Shown here one piece after another: positions 17,532 through 26,486 of a stretch of 64,000 nucleotides of DNA. The stretch is from Microthrixaceae bacterium (GTDB taxonomy: Bacteria > Actinomycetota > Acidimicrobiia > Acidimicrobiales > Microtrichaceae). Position 1 is the stretch's first letter, and every line of letters starts with the position of its first letter. Under the pieces are notes generated by a model that was not told the DNA's origin, did not search any database, and saw nothing but the letters and a program-made list of their open reading frames with translations. The stretch is taken from positions 24,888 to 88,887 of the forward strand of contig JADLFH010000052.1 of assembly GCA_020845705.1 (NCBI GenBank), given 5' to 3'. The position numbers and the translations under genes are program-made.

Positions 17532-18695
17532 CTACTCGACCAGCGCGTATCGCAGTCGCGGGCCTTCCTTGCGGCGCCGAGCCCGCCCGGCGAGGCGGAG
17601 GTGTTCGAGGTGTGCGTAGGTCTCCGACTCGGCCATGGGCCCCCACGAACGCGGTTGGAACAGGTGGTGGGAGAACTCCTCCACGTCGGCTTCGCCGATC
17701 TGGCCGGCGATCTCCACCAGTAGCGCGAGGCGTTCCTCGTGGTGCTTGCGGATCTCGGCCGCGCGGCCTTTCAGGTCGGAGAAGGGATGCCCGTGCGCGG
17801 GCAGCACGTTGGTGACGCCCTCGATCGAGGCCACGGTGTCGAGAGCGTCGAAGAACTCCGAGAGGGTGTCGCTGGACTGGAGGCCGGAGATGTGGGGGGT
17901 GATGGTGGGCAGCACGTGGTCGCCGGAGAGCAGGGTTGCACCCGCTGGGTCCAGCAGGCATATGTGATCGCCGGTGTGGCCGGGTGTGTGGACTGTGATC
18001 CACTCACGGCGAGCGAGGCGGATGACCTCGCCGTCGGCGAGTCGTCGTGTGGGCTGGGGAGTCAGGAACCCGCGCTTGGTCTGCTCGTCCCATGTGCGCA
18101 TGAAGAGGATCTCGCTCCTGCCGGGGAAGGGCACGGCGCCGCCCCAGGGTGTGAGGCGGGCGGGGATGTCGGGAATGTCGCCGTCGCCCAGGAGGTAGTT
18201 GGCGAACTCGGCGATGTCGAAGCCGTCGGGATCGACGATCGGCACCCGCTCGTCGAGCAGCTCTTGGAGATCGTCGTCGGTTTCGTCGAAGACCGACCGG
18301 AACCGTTCGTGCGCCACGATGTCGGCGTCCGCCACGATCCGGAGCCGCCCAGCGCCGCCGAAGTGGTCGGGGTGGCTGTGGGTGACCAGCACCGTGTGTA
18401 TGCGCTCGGGGGTCGCGCCCAACTGTGCGAGGCGATGGGTGAGCGCCTGGTACGAGCCGGGATCGGGCATGCCCGGGTCCACGACGGCGAAGCCCTCCTC
18501 GTCCTCGAACACGTAGCAGTTCACATGGCCCAGGCCGGGCAGGATGATGGGGAGCTGCGCCCGATAGACGCCCTCGGCCACCTCGGTGATCTCCTCCGCC
18601 GCAGACCGCTTCTCCTGGCGGTCGGGGAGCGGTAGGTCGGCCACCAGGGCAAAGTACTTGACCGGGCGGTCAAGTGGCCACGGGTGCCTCTGCAT
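17532..18695 (-). CDS. MBL-fold metallo-hydrolase
   Basis: A protein of up to 387 residues with the metallo-beta-lactamase fold. Metal ligands are visible in THSHPDHFGG (HxHxDH), HTPGHTGDH, LSGDHVL and PAHGHPF. A helical C-terminal region (about 310-387) with many Arg and Glu residues resembles the extra domain of LACTB2-like hydrolases. The substrate is unknown; thioester or nucleic-acid hydrolysis are possibilities. The ATG at 18695 overlaps the aquaporin gene by 26 bases. An internal GTG at 18644 would avoid the overlap but lacks a ribosome site. Confidence 0.85.
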   Translation of the reverse strand: MQRHPWPLDRPVKYFALVADLPLPDRQEKRSAAEEITEVAEGVYRAQLPIILPGLGHVNCYVFEDEEGFAVVDPGMPDPGSYQALTHRLAQLGATPERIHTVLVTHSHPDHFGGAGRLRIVADADIVAHERFRSVFDETDDDLQELLDERVPIVDPDGFDIAEFANYLLGDGDIPDIPARLTPWGGAVPFPGRSEILFMRTWDEQTKRGFLTPQPTRRLADGEVIRLARREWITVHTPGHTGDHICLLDPAGATLLSGDHVLPTITPHISGLQSSDTLSEFFDALDTVASIEGVTNVLPAHGHPFSDLKGRAAEIRKHHEERLALLVEIAGQIGEADVEEFSHHLFQPRSWGPMAESETYAHLEHLRLAGRARRRKEGPRLRYALVE

Positions 18696-19419
18696 CCTCG
18701 GTCATGTCGGCCCGCTCCTCGGAGTTGAGTAGGCGGTGGATCAGCGCTCCGGCGGCACCCCCGATCAACGGGAACACAAGGAACGCCCACACCTGCTCGA
18801 GGTGCGCCGAGTCCGGAGCGAAGGGAGCCACGCCGAGCGAGCGGGCAGGGTTGACCGAAGTGTTGGACACCGGAATGGAGATCAGGTGGATCAGCCACAG
18901 GGTGGCGCCCGCGGCCAGCCCGCCGAAGCCCGCCGGGAATCTCGGGTGTGTGGTGGCAAGTACGACCATGATCAACAGCGCCGTCAACCCGACCTCCACC
19001 AGGGCGACCGACGCGAGGCCGAAGCCGAGCGGGGAGTGCTCGCCGTAACCGTTCGACGCCAGGCCGCGGGGAACTTGGACGTTGTCGCTGAAGGAGAACA
19101 CGAACCTGAGGAGTGCGCCGCCGGCCAGCCCCCCGAGGATCTGGCCGACCCAGTAGACCGGCGCCAGCTTGGCGTCGAGCTTGCCGCCCACGACCATGCC
19201 CAACGTGACGGCAGGATTGACGTGACAGCCGGAGACGTGCCCGATCGCATAGGCGAGGATCAGCAAGGAGAGCCCGAAGGCCGTTGCCACCCCGAAGACG
19301 CCGACACCGCCGAAATCCCCCACGGCTGCGGCCGCGTAGACCGCGGTCCCGCATCCTCCGATGACGAGAATCGCGGTGCCGACCAGCTCCGCGAGGAAGA
19401 TCCGTGCTCGTTGGTTCAT
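18670..19419 (-). CDS. Aquaporin / MIP family channel
   Basis: A 249-residue six-helix channel with both NPA boxes, HVNPAVT (about residues 67-73) and SVNPARS (about 187-193), on symmetric half-helices. The first half has FLAELVGTAILVIGG; residues near the filter look AqpZ-like, suggesting water conduction. A short acidic C-terminal tail follows helix six. It follows orn by 3 bases and overlaps the MBL gene, so the three genes probably share a transcript. Confidence 0.93.
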   Translation of the reverse strand: MNQRARIFLAELVGTAILVIGGCGTAVYAAAAVGDFGGVGVFGVATAFGLSLLILAYAIGHVSGCHVNPAVTLGMVVGGKLDAKLAPVYWVGQILGGLAGGALLRFVFSFSDNVQVPRGLASNGYGEHSPLGFGLASVALVEVGLTALLIMVVLATTHPRFPAGFGGLAAGATLWLIHLISIPVSNTSVNPARSLGVAPFAPDSAHLEQVWAFLVFPLIGGAAGALIHRLLNSEERADMTEDAEAPVAT

Positions 19420-19422
19420 TTT

Positions 19423-19983
19423 CTATTCCCCCTGTTCAGCGCCCCCCGGGTTGGGAACGAAGACCGTCGACCGCCAGTAGGACAGCTCGGCGACGCTCTC
19501 GCGGATGTCGTCGAGGGCGCGATGCGCGGTGGCCTTGCGCGGCACCGCCGCGAACGCGTCGGGGTGCCAACGGCGCGCCAGCTCCTTGATCGTGGACACG
19601 TCGATCGAGCGGTAGTGCAGCCACTCCTCGATCTCCGGGAGGTATGCGGCGAGGAAGCGCCGGTCCATGCCGATGGAGTTGCCACAGAGCGGCACAGTGC
19701 GCGGCTCGGGTACGTGCTGCTTGATGAACGCCAGGGTGGCTGCGCCGGCTTCGGCGAGCGTGACGTCGGAGGAGCGGATCTCCTCGAGCAGCCCCGAGGA
19801 GATGTGCATCTGGACCACCACATCGTCCATGCGGGTGAGCTCGGACTCGGGTTGGTGGATCACGAGATCGGGTCCCTCGGCGAGGATGTTCAGCTCGTCG
19901 TCGGTGACCAGGGTGGCGATCTCCACGATCACGTCGCGCGTCTGGTCCAGTCCGGTCATCTCCAGGTCCATCCACACGAGCAC
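19423..19983 (-). CDS. orn: Oligoribonuclease
   Basis: DEDDh-type 3'-5' exonuclease that degrades di- and short oligoribonucleotides, including pGpG from c-di-GMP turnover. MDLEMTGLD holds the first Asp-Glu pair, CGNSIGMDRRFL the second Asp, and HRALDDIRES the His and last Asp. The 186-residue length is normal. The GTG at 19983 begins MLVWMDLEMTG. It is divergent from dut. A c-di-GMP-binding anti-sigma candidate is encoded further on in the window, at 46883. Confidence 0.95.
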   Translation of the reverse strand: MLVWMDLEMTGLDQTRDVIVEIATLVTDDELNILAEGPDLVIHQPESELTRMDDVVVQMHISSGLLEEIRSSDVTLAEAGAATLAFIKQHVPEPRTVPLCGNSIGMDRRFLAAYLPEIEEWLHYRSIDVSTIKELARRWHPDAFAAVPRKATAHRALDDIRESVAELSYWRSTVFVPNPGGAEQGE

Positions 19984-20045
19984 GTCGGGAGACTACCCAC
20001 AACGTGTCGGATCTCCACCCGTCGCGGCACCCGTAGCATCGCCGG

Positions 20046-20483
20046 ATGCTCGAACTGCCCGTGCGCCGCCTCGACCCCGATGTCGAGTTCCCCTCATACG
20101 CCCGGCGGGGCGACGCCGGCTTGGATCTCCGATCCACGATCGACCTCACCCTCGGTCCGGGCGAGCGAGCTCTGGTACCCACGGGGCTGGCAGTCGCCAT
20201 CCCGGAGGGTTTCGCGGGTTTCATCCAGCCCCGCAGCGGCCTCGCGCTGAACCACGGGATCACCTGCCTGAACACTCCCGGGCTGATCGACGCCGGCTAT
20301 CGCGGGGAGCTGAAGGTGTTGCTCGTCAACACGGACCGCAGCGAGCCGTTCGAGATCACCCGCGGGGAGCGGATAGCACAGCTGGTCATCCAGGCGGTCG
20401 AGCACGCGCAGCTCGTGGAGGTGGACGACTTGGGTGAGTCGCACCGTGGTGAGGGGGGTTTCGGCCACACCGGTCGTGGATGA
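20046..20483 (+). CDS. dut: dUTP diphosphatase
   Basis: Trimeric dUTPase of 145 residues that hydrolyses dUTP to dUMP. The five family motifs are seen: RRGDAGLDL (motif 1), QPRSGLALNHG (motif 3), GLIDAGYRGELKV (motif 4, substrate Tyr), RGERIAQLVI, and the C-terminal Gly-rich RGEGGFGHTG (motif 5). With ung nearby at 23495 it forms the uracil-exclusion pair, although korAB lies between. Confidence 0.96.
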   Translation: MLELPVRRLDPDVEFPSYARRGDAGLDLRSTIDLTLGPGERALVPTGLAVAIPEGFAGFIQPRSGLALNHGITCLNTPGLIDAGYRGELKVLLVNTDRSEPFEITRGERIAQLVIQAVEHAQLVEVDDLGESHRGEGGFGHTGRG

Positions 20484-20536
20484 CGCATGACCACGTTCAT
20501 CGTCGCAGCAGAAGTGATCGTTTCGCTCCGGTGAAG

Positions 20537-20562
20537 CGATAGCTTCGGTACCGGAAGTATCG
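20537..20562. promoter_or_regulatory. Imperfect 26-bp palindrome upstream of korA
   Basis: CGATA at 20537 and TATCG ending at 20562 are complementary and flank a central CGGTACCG. The dyad lies about 24 bases before the korA start, where an operator or leader hairpin would act. There is no known match; this is only a symmetric site. Confidence 0.3.
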
Positions 20563-20585
20563 CGACGTAACCAAGGGGCCCACAC

Positions 20586-22451
20586 ATGGCCATCGACACA
20601 ACCGCTGCAGACGAGGTCGGATCGACGAAGCTCGATCGGGTCGTGATCCGATTCGCCGGCGACTCGGGCGACGGTATGCAGCTCGTGGGAGATCGCTTCA
20701 CCGAGCTGTCGGCGGCCTTCGGCAACGACTTGGCGACTCTGCCCAACTACCCCGCAGAGATCCGCGCGCCGGCGGGAACCGTGGCCGGTGTGTCCTCCTT
20801 CCAGGTGCACATCTCCGACCACGACATCGTCACGCCGGGGGACGGGCCCAACGTGCTGGTGGCGATGAACCCGGCCGCGTTGAAGGCGAACCTCCGGGAC
20901 CTCAGCCCGGGCTCCAGTGTGATCGTCAACATCGACAGCTTCACCCAGCGTGATCTCGACAAGGCCGACTACGAGGCGAACCCACTGGAGGACGATTCCC
21001 TGGGGCGTTTCAACGTCTACCGGGTCCCGATGACCTCCATCACCATCGAGGCGACCAAGGAGCTGGGCGTCAAGCCCCGCGACGCGGAGCGCTCCAAGAA
21101 CTTCTTCGCGCTGGGGCTCATCTGCTGGATGTACACCCGACCCGCCAAGCCGATCATCGAGTGGATCGAGTCGAAGTACTCCGAGAAGGAGCAGGTCCGT
21201 GACGCGAACCTCGCGGCGTTCCGGGCGGGCCGCAACTTCGGCGAGACGGCAGAGCTGTTCGATCACCCCTATGAGATCCAGCCGGCGACGCTGCCCAAGG
21301 GCACCTACACGAACATCGTCGGCAACACGGCGGTGGCATACGGACTCATCGCCGGCGCGCAGCAGGCCAAGCTGGCTCTGGTCTACCCGAGCTATCCCAT
21401 AACGCCGGCGTCGGAGATCCTCCACGAGCTCTCCAAACACAAGAACTTCGGTGTGCGGACCATGCAGGCAGAGGACGAGATCGCTGCCGCCGCGATCGCG
21501 ATCGGCGCAGCGTTCTCCGGTGCGCTGGCCGTCACCGGAACCTCGGGTCCCGGCCTCGACCTGAAGGCCGAGGCGCTCGGCTTGGCGGTCAGCCTCGAGT
21601 TGCCGATGGTGATAGTCGATGTGCAGCGGGCGGGGCCTTCCACGGGCATGCCGACCAAGACCGAGCAGACCGACCTGTTCCTGGCCCTGTACGGACGTCA
21701 CGGTGAGTCGCCGTTGCCGGTGGTCGCGGCGGCGTCGCCGTCGGACTGCTTCGACTCGGCGTTCGAGGCGGTGCGCCTCGCGGTGAAGTACCGCACACCG
21801 GTCATCCTGTTGACCGACGGCTATCTCGCCAACGGCGCCGAGCCCTGGCTTCTGCCCGATGTCGCGGCGCTGCCCGACATCTCGGTGGAGTTCGCAACCT
21901 CGCCCAACCACGACGACGGATTCTGGCCCTACCTCCGCGACCCGGTGACCCTCGCACGCCCGTGGGCAGTGCCCGGCACGCCGAAGCTGATGCACCGCAT
22001 CGGTGGCATCGAGAAGGAGGACGGCTCCGGCAACATCAGCTACCAGCCGGAGAACCACGAGCGGATGGTGCGGCTACGTCAGGCGAAGGTGGAGGGCATC
22101 TCCGCCGACATCCCCCCGATCGAGGTCGACCACCAGGACGGCGCCGAGCTGCTGGTGATCGGTTGGGGTTCCACCTGGGGGGCGATCAAGGCGGGGGTTC
22201 GCCGAGTACGGGCTGGGGGCCACGCCATCGCCCAGGCTCACATCCATCACCTGAACCCGCTGCCGGCGAACATCGGCGAAGTGATGGCGCGTTATCCCAA
22301 GGTGCTGTGTCCCGAGATGAACCTCGGCCAGCTCGCACACCTGCTGCGAGGGAAGTTCCTCGTCGACGTCCAGAGCTTCACGAAGGTGACCGGCGTTCCG
22401 TTCAGGGCGGCGGAGATGGAGGCACGCATGCTCGAGGAGATTGCACGATGA
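20586..22451 (+). CDS. korA: 2-oxoacid:ferredoxin oxidoreductase, fused gamma-alpha subunit (KorA)
   Basis: Large subunit of an oxoacid:ferredoxin oxidoreductase, probably acting on 2-oxoglutarate in the TCA cycle. The 621-residue chain joins an N-terminal gamma domain (VIRFAGDSGDGMQLVGD, about 20-190) to the alpha part (YPITPASEILHELSKH, GTSGPGLDLKAEALG, VQRAGPSTGMPTKTEQTDL). This is the fused arrangement of the CoA-transferring KorAB class found in aerobic actinobacteria. The stop overlaps the korB start by 4 bases (ATGA). Confidence 0.93.
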   Translation: MAIDTTAADEVGSTKLDRVVIRFAGDSGDGMQLVGDRFTELSAAFGNDLATLPNYPAEIRAPAGTVAGVSSFQVHISDHDIVTPGDGPNVLVAMNPAALKANLRDLSPGSSVIVNIDSFTQRDLDKADYEANPLEDDSLGRFNVYRVPMTSITIEATKELGVKPRDAERSKNFFALGLICWMYTRPAKPIIEWIESKYSEKEQVRDANLAAFRAGRNFGETAELFDHPYEIQPATLPKGTYTNIVGNTAVAYGLIAGAQQAKLALVYPSYPITPASEILHELSKHKNFGVRTMQAEDEIAAAAIAIGAAFSGALAVTGTSGPGLDLKAEALGLAVSLELPMVIVDVQRAGPSTGMPTKTEQTDLFLALYGRHGESPLPVVAAASPSDCFDSAFEAVRLAVKYRTPVILLTDGYLANGAEPWLLPDVAALPDISVEFATSPNHDDGFWPYLRDPVTLARPWAVPGTPKLMHRIGGIEKEDGSGNISYQPENHERMVRLRQAKVEGISADIPPIEVDHQDGAELLVIGWGSTWGAIKAGVRRVRAGGHAIAQAHIHHLNPLPANIGEVMARYPKVLCPEMNLGQLAHLLRGKFLVDVQSFTKVTGVPFRAAEMEARMLEEIAR

Positions 22452-23467
22452 GCCAGACAACCCCTGTGACGTTGAGCCGCAAGGACTTCGAGTCCGGCCA
22501 GGAGGTTCGGTGGTGCCCGGGCTGTGGCGACTACTCCATCCTCGCCGCCCTCCAGTCGGTTCTACCCGAGTTGGGCGTCGAGCCACACAAGATGGTGTTC
22601 GTCTCGGGCATCGGCTGTTCCTCGCGGCTTCCCTACTACATGAACACCTACGGGGTTCACTCGATCCACGGTCGTGCCCCGGCGGTTGCAACGGGCGTCG
22701 CGATGACCCGACCCGACCTGCATGTGTTCGTGATCGGCGGCGACGGCGACATGCTGTCGATCGGAGGCAACCACCTGATCCATGCCCTGCGCCGCAACGT
22801 CAACTTGAAGATCCTGATGTTCAACAACCAGATCTACGGGTTGACCAAGGGCCAGTACTCGCCCACCTCCGAGCAGGGGAAGGTGACCAAGTCCACCCCC
22901 TTCGGCTCGATCGATCACCCCTTCAACCCCATCTCGGTGGCAATCGGTGCCGAGGCCGGCTTCGTGGCCCGCACCCACGACATGGACCGCAAGCACATGA
23001 TGGAGACCTTTCGGCGTGCCCACGAGCACCGTGGTGCGGCTTTCGTCGAGGTGTACCAGAACTGCAACGTGTTCAACGACGGCGCGTTCGACGACATCCT
23101 CAAGAAGGACGCCCGGCCCGACATGTTGATCCCGCTGCGTCACCGCGAGCCCATCCGCTTCGGCGCCGACGGCGAGCACGGGGTGGCCGTCAACGAGTTC
23201 GGCGAGCCCTACGTGGCGAGCGTGGCCGATGTCGGTGAGGACAACCTCTTGGTCCACGACGAGCACCGGCCCGATCCGACCCTGGCCTTCTCGCTGTCGC
23301 GACTGTCCACCGGGCCGCACATGCCCACGCCGATCGGAGTGTTCCGCGACATCGAACGTCCGGTCTACGAGGTCGAGGTCGAGGCGCAGGTGTCGGCCGC
23401 GATCGAGCGGCAGGGACCCGGCGACCTCGCGGCGGTGTTGGCCTCGGGACGCACCTGGACGGTGTAG
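22448..23467 (+). CDS. korB: 2-oxoacid:ferredoxin oxidoreductase beta subunit (KorB)
   Basis: TPP-binding subunit of 339 residues. RWCPGCGDYSIL (Cys23, Cys26) and GIGCSSRLPYYMNTYGVHSIHGR form the N-terminal cofactor region. VIGGDGDMLSIGGNH followed by NNQIYGLTKGQYSPTS is the TPP-Mg motif (GDGD to N-x-Y). No separate 2x[4Fe-4S] subunit is encoded nearby, as usual for the KorAB type. Together with KorA it can replace the NAD-linked 2-oxoglutarate dehydrogenase. Confidence 0.95.
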   Translation: MSQTTPVTLSRKDFESGQEVRWCPGCGDYSILAALQSVLPELGVEPHKMVFVSGIGCSSRLPYYMNTYGVHSIHGRAPAVATGVAMTRPDLHVFVIGGDGDMLSIGGNHLIHALRRNVNLKILMFNNQIYGLTKGQYSPTSEQGKVTKSTPFGSIDHPFNPISVAIGAEAGFVARTHDMDRKHMMETFRRAHEHRGAAFVEVYQNCNVFNDGAFDDILKKDARPDMLIPLRHREPIRFGADGEHGVAVNEFGEPYVASVADVGEDNLLVHDEHRPDPTLAFSLSRLSTGPHMPTPIGVFRDIERPVYEVEVEAQVSAAIERQGPGDLAAVLASGRTWTV

Positions 23468-23494
23468 CCCACCGCCCTCCGCTTTACTGAGGCG

Positions 23495-24151
23495 GTGTCA
23501 ACCGACTGGAACCCGGTGCTGCGCGGGGAGCTCGACGCGCCGTACTTCGCCGAGCTTAGGGAGTTCGTCCGAGACGAGAGAAGGCGACACACCGTGTTTC
23601 CGCCTGCGAACGAGGAGTTCGCAGCGCTGCACCTCACGCCGTTTCAGGAGGTGAAGGTGTTGATCCTCGGCCAGGACCCGTACCACGGGCCGGGCCAGGC
23701 GCACGGGTTGTGCTTCTCGGTGCGTGAGGGTGTCGCGGTTCCTCCGTCGCTCCTCAACATCTTCAAGGAACTGCACAGCGACCTCGGCCTGCCGATGCCC
23801 ACGACGGGGTGCCTGGAGCCGTGGGCAACCCAGGGCGTGTTGTTGTTGAATGCAACCCTGACGGTGCGAGCCCGGCAGGCCGGCTCGCATCAGGGTCACG
23901 GTTGGGAGCGGTTCACCGACGCCGTCATCTCCGCGGTCGACGGTAAGCCCGAGCGGGTGGTCTTCATCCTGTGGGGCGCGTCGGCTCGTCGGAAGAAGGC
24001 CCTCATCGACCTGAAGCGTCATACGGTGATCGAGTCGGCGCACCCTTCGCCGCTGTCGGCACACAACGGGTTCTTCGGGAGCCGGCCGTTCTCCCGTGCG
24101 AACGAGGCCCTCGAGGCAGCGGGACGAGAGCCCGTCTCCTGGATGCTTTGA
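23495..24151 (+). CDS. ung: Uracil-DNA glycosylase
   Basis: Family 1 UDG of 218 residues that excises uracil from DNA. GQDPYHGPGQAHGLCFSV contains the catalytic water-activating Asp; LLLNATLTVRA follows, and HPSPLSAHNGFFGSRPF holds the catalytic His and minor-groove Leu loop. The GTG at 23495 is 27 bases after korB. A GC-rich hairpin follows the stop codon. Confidence 0.96.
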   Translation: MSTDWNPVLRGELDAPYFAELREFVRDERRRHTVFPPANEEFAALHLTPFQEVKVLILGQDPYHGPGQAHGLCFSVREGVAVPPSLLNIFKELHSDLGLPMPTTGCLEPWATQGVLLLNATLTVRARQAGSHQGHGWERFTDAVISAVDGKPERVVFILWGASARRKKALIDLKRHTVIESAHPSPLSAHNGFFGSRPFSRANEALEAAGREPVSWML

Positions 24152-24158
24152 CAACGGT

Positions 24159-24192
24159 GGGGCCCTCCGGCGTGTGTGTGGCGCCGGGCCCC
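24159..24192 (+). terminator. GC-rich hairpin after ung
   Basis: GGGGCCC (24159-24165) plus GGCG (24169-24172) pair with CGCC (24182-24185) plus GGGCCCC (24186-24192), with a 3-base bulge and a GT-rich loop. It lies just after the ung stop. No U-run follows, so termination efficiency is uncertain. Confidence 0.45.
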
Positions 24193-24295
24193 TGACGCGG
24201 CTCTCATCGCTGCTTCACAGGTTCATCACATCCGGGGCCGAAAACAACAGCATCAAGTCGGCGAAAGGCGCCGACGGAACCAAGGAGCCCCAGAC

Positions 24296-24964
24296 ATGAA
24301 GACCTCCCTTCGCCTCGTCGCAGCAAGCGTCGTCGGTGCGATCGCCCTGACCACGGGGGCCGGCGCGGCCGGCGCGTCGGTCTCGGCGTCGGCCCGGCGC
24401 AACCCGATGGAGGTGGTTCGGACCAAGTGCAACAACCAGATCACCTTCCGCTCGATCGTGTTGCACGACCTCGCACAGCGCATCAACCACGCTCAGCGGC
24501 TGAGCCCCGAGCAGAAGGAGCCGATGGTTGCTTCCATCAACGAGACCATCAACGTCCTCGAAACCGTCTATCGCCCCGCGGTGAACAACGCCACCACCCG
24601 AGAGGCGCTGGCCGAAGCATGCAAGGCCATCTTCGTCGACCTCCGCATCTTCGCGGTCTACGTCCCCCAGACCCGCTTCACCGCAATGGTCGACGCTCTG
24701 ACCAACTGGAAGGACAACCTCGCAGTCAAGGTCCAGGCTGCCCACGACGCCGGTGAGGACACCGCCGAACTGGAAGCACTGTTGGCCTCTGCCGGCTCGA
24801 AGATCGAGGAAGCCACCACCAAGATCACCTCGGTCAGCCCCGACAGCTTCAACGCCGATCCCGAGGGAACCCGCGAGATCTGGGCGTCGGTGCACGACGG
24901 CCTCAAGAGCGCCTTCGTGGACCTCCTCCACGTGCACCAGGGGGTGACGCCTCCGGCGGGCTGA
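24296..24964 (+). CDS. Secreted helical protein of unknown function
   Basis: A 222-residue protein with a clear Sec signal peptide: MKTS, a hydrophobic core to about residue 22, and Ala-rich cleavage options near residues 26-33. The mature part looks largely alpha-helical, rich in Ala, Glu, Asn and Thr, with two cysteines (TKCNNQ and EACKAIF) that could form a disulfide. I recognise no family. The ATG at 24296 follows an AAGGAG site at the right distance. It stands alone between two hairpins, ung upstream and the convergent phosphoesterase downstream. Confidence 0.8.
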   Translation: MKTSLRLVAASVVGAIALTTGAGAAGASVSASARRNPMEVVRTKCNNQITFRSIVLHDLAQRINHAQRLSPEQKEPMVASINETINVLETVYRPAVNNATTREALAEACKAIFVDLRIFAVYVPQTRFTAMVDALTNWKDNLAVKVQAAHDAGEDTAELEALLASAGSKIEEATTKITSVSPDSFNADPEGTREIWASVHDGLKSAFVDLLHVHQGVTPPAG

Positions 24965-24991
24965 GCTTCCTCACCACCAAGAACCCGTTCT

Positions 24992-26371
24992 TCATCCCCG
25001 AAGGGTGTCCGGCTCAGCCCGGGCACCCTTCGCCCGTTCACGGACGGCATGGAGTCGCCGGCCGTCGGGAGAAGGTGTCAGCTCGATCCGTGCGACGGGC
25101 CGTCCCTGGTGGTGGGTGGTGGCCTCGGAGCCCACGAGGTCCATCCAATCCGGATGATCCGCCCAGACCCACGCCACCAGCCGCGGCGAGCGCGGGGCGG
25201 GATCGTCGCCCGGCCACTCGATCGCGGTGACGAGTCCGGCACCGAGACCGTGGCCGGAGTTCGCATACCGCCACCACCGGGCCCCGGTGTCGGACGCGGG
25301 CTGGAGCACGGGGAAATGGGTGTGGCCCATGAGGATCCACGGCCCCACCGTCGCAGCGCCACCCAGGGCGTCGAAGAGAAGCTCCTCGTCGAGGCTGTCG
25401 TAGGCGGAGCTGGCGCCGAAGCGGGGGCTCACGCGCAACAGGCCGTTTCTGCGGCGGCTGCTCAACAGCTCACGGGTCCTTGTCGGGGAAGGCAGGTCGT
25501 CAGGCGTCACGGGGATCGGGGCGTCCTTGAGCAGATCTGCCATCCAACTCGACAGCTTCCCCAGCGTCGATCGTCCCGGCCCGTTCCAACCGTCGGCGAC
25601 GTGGCCGTGCAGGATGATCGCCTCCACTTCGTCGCCGCTGCGCAGGACGATCCAGTCGCTCATCACCACCGGACCGACATGTTCCGACAGCGCAGCGGTC
25701 AGCCGCTCGTCTGCGAAGACGTCGTCGTGGTTGCCGACGGTTCGGTGGTAGCGACCCGCTGCTGCGAAGTGGCTTTGTATCTGCTGGTAGATGGCGGCGT
25801 TGTTGGCCACGATCCGCCGTAGCTGCTCGCGGTAGGTGGCTTGTCGCAGCCCGTCGCCGAGGCGCCCGACCAGGGCGGCGCCGCCGAGGCGGAGTAGGTC
25901 GTACGCACTACCCCAGGCGGACCCACCGACCATCCAGAAATCCTCGACGTCGCCGTTCTCGACGAGAGTCGTGTTCGTCGTTGCGTACCAGTCCAACATT
26001 GCCACGTACAGGTCCCGGTTGTCCTGGGCGCCAACGAGGTCGACGCGACCAGCCGAACAGCGATGGAGGTCCGAAGTGACGACCAGGGGGGTCGATGCAT
26101 CGATGGTGGCCACCCGGCCGAGGGCGCCTCCACTGCGGCCCGAGCTCAGACGCGCGATCACGCCCGGCAACGCTTCCATCGTCTGCTTCGCGTGGAGGTG
26201 GTTGCGCGCCGCCCGCCAGGCGACGAGAGCGGAGCCCGGCGGGGAGAGGACGACTGCAACCAGCAACTTGAGGGATGCCCACGTCCGAGCGATGACGCCG
26301 GGTCGGCCGCCTGCACCACGGTCGGTGCGTCGCCGGTCGGCACGATCGGCAAGCCGGCCGACGTGTGTCAC
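24992..26371 (-). CDS. Calcineurin-like metallophosphoesterase
   Basis: A 459-residue protein with the dinuclear-metal phosphoesterase motifs in order: SDLH (Asp101, His103), ENGDVEDFW, VGNHDD, ILHGHVADG and GHTHFP. The N-terminal 60 residues include a hydrophobic segment (about 33-50) that could anchor it at the membrane. The GTG at 26371 is preferred because GAGG lies about 8 bases upstream; longer versions would run into the divergent PLP-enzyme gene. The substrate is unknown. Confidence 0.85.
   Translation of the reverse strand: MTHVGRLADRADRRRTDRGAGGRPGVIARTWASLKLLVAVVLSPPGSALVAWRAARNHLHAKQTMEALPGVIARLSSGRSGGALGRVATIDASTPLVVTSDLHRCSAGRVDLVGAQDNRDLYVAMLDWYATTNTTLVENGDVEDFWMVGGSAWGSAYDLLRLGGAALVGRLGDGLRQATYREQLRRIVANNAAIYQQIQSHFAAAGRYHRTVGNHDDVFADERLTAALSEHVGPVVMSDWIVLRSGDEVEAIILHGHVADGWNGPGRSTLGKLSSWMADLLKDAPIPVTPDDLPSPTRTRELLSSRRRNGLLRVSPRFGASSAYDSLDEELLFDALGGAATVGPWILMGHTHFPVLQPASDTGARWWRYANSGHGLGAGLVTAIEWPGDDPAPRSPRLVAWVWADHPDWMDLVGSEATTHHQGRPVARIELTPSPDGRRLHAVRERAKGARAEPDTLRG
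24999..25032 (+). terminator. Hairpin terminator after the secreted-protein gene
   Basis: CGAAGGGTGTCC (24999-25010) pairs with GGGCACCCTTCG (25021-25032), 12 pairs with one G-U wobble, around a 10-base loop, 35 bases after the stop at 24964. It overlaps the 3' end of the convergent phosphoesterase gene and could act in either direction. Confidence 0.6.
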
Positions 26372-26486
26372 GACGAGGGCCTCGATATCCACGGCCAGGA
26401 TCTTTTCACCTCCGCCGCGTAGGGTCCCGACAAAGATCGTGCGGCGATGCGCGCACTCAACCTGGACCGAGCTACGGAGGACGATT

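Noticed and set aside
20094..22058. A 654-codon minus-strand frame across dut and korA
   Set aside because: Composition is His/Arg/Gly-rich with no motif, while the plus strand carries dUTPase and KorA motifs throughout.
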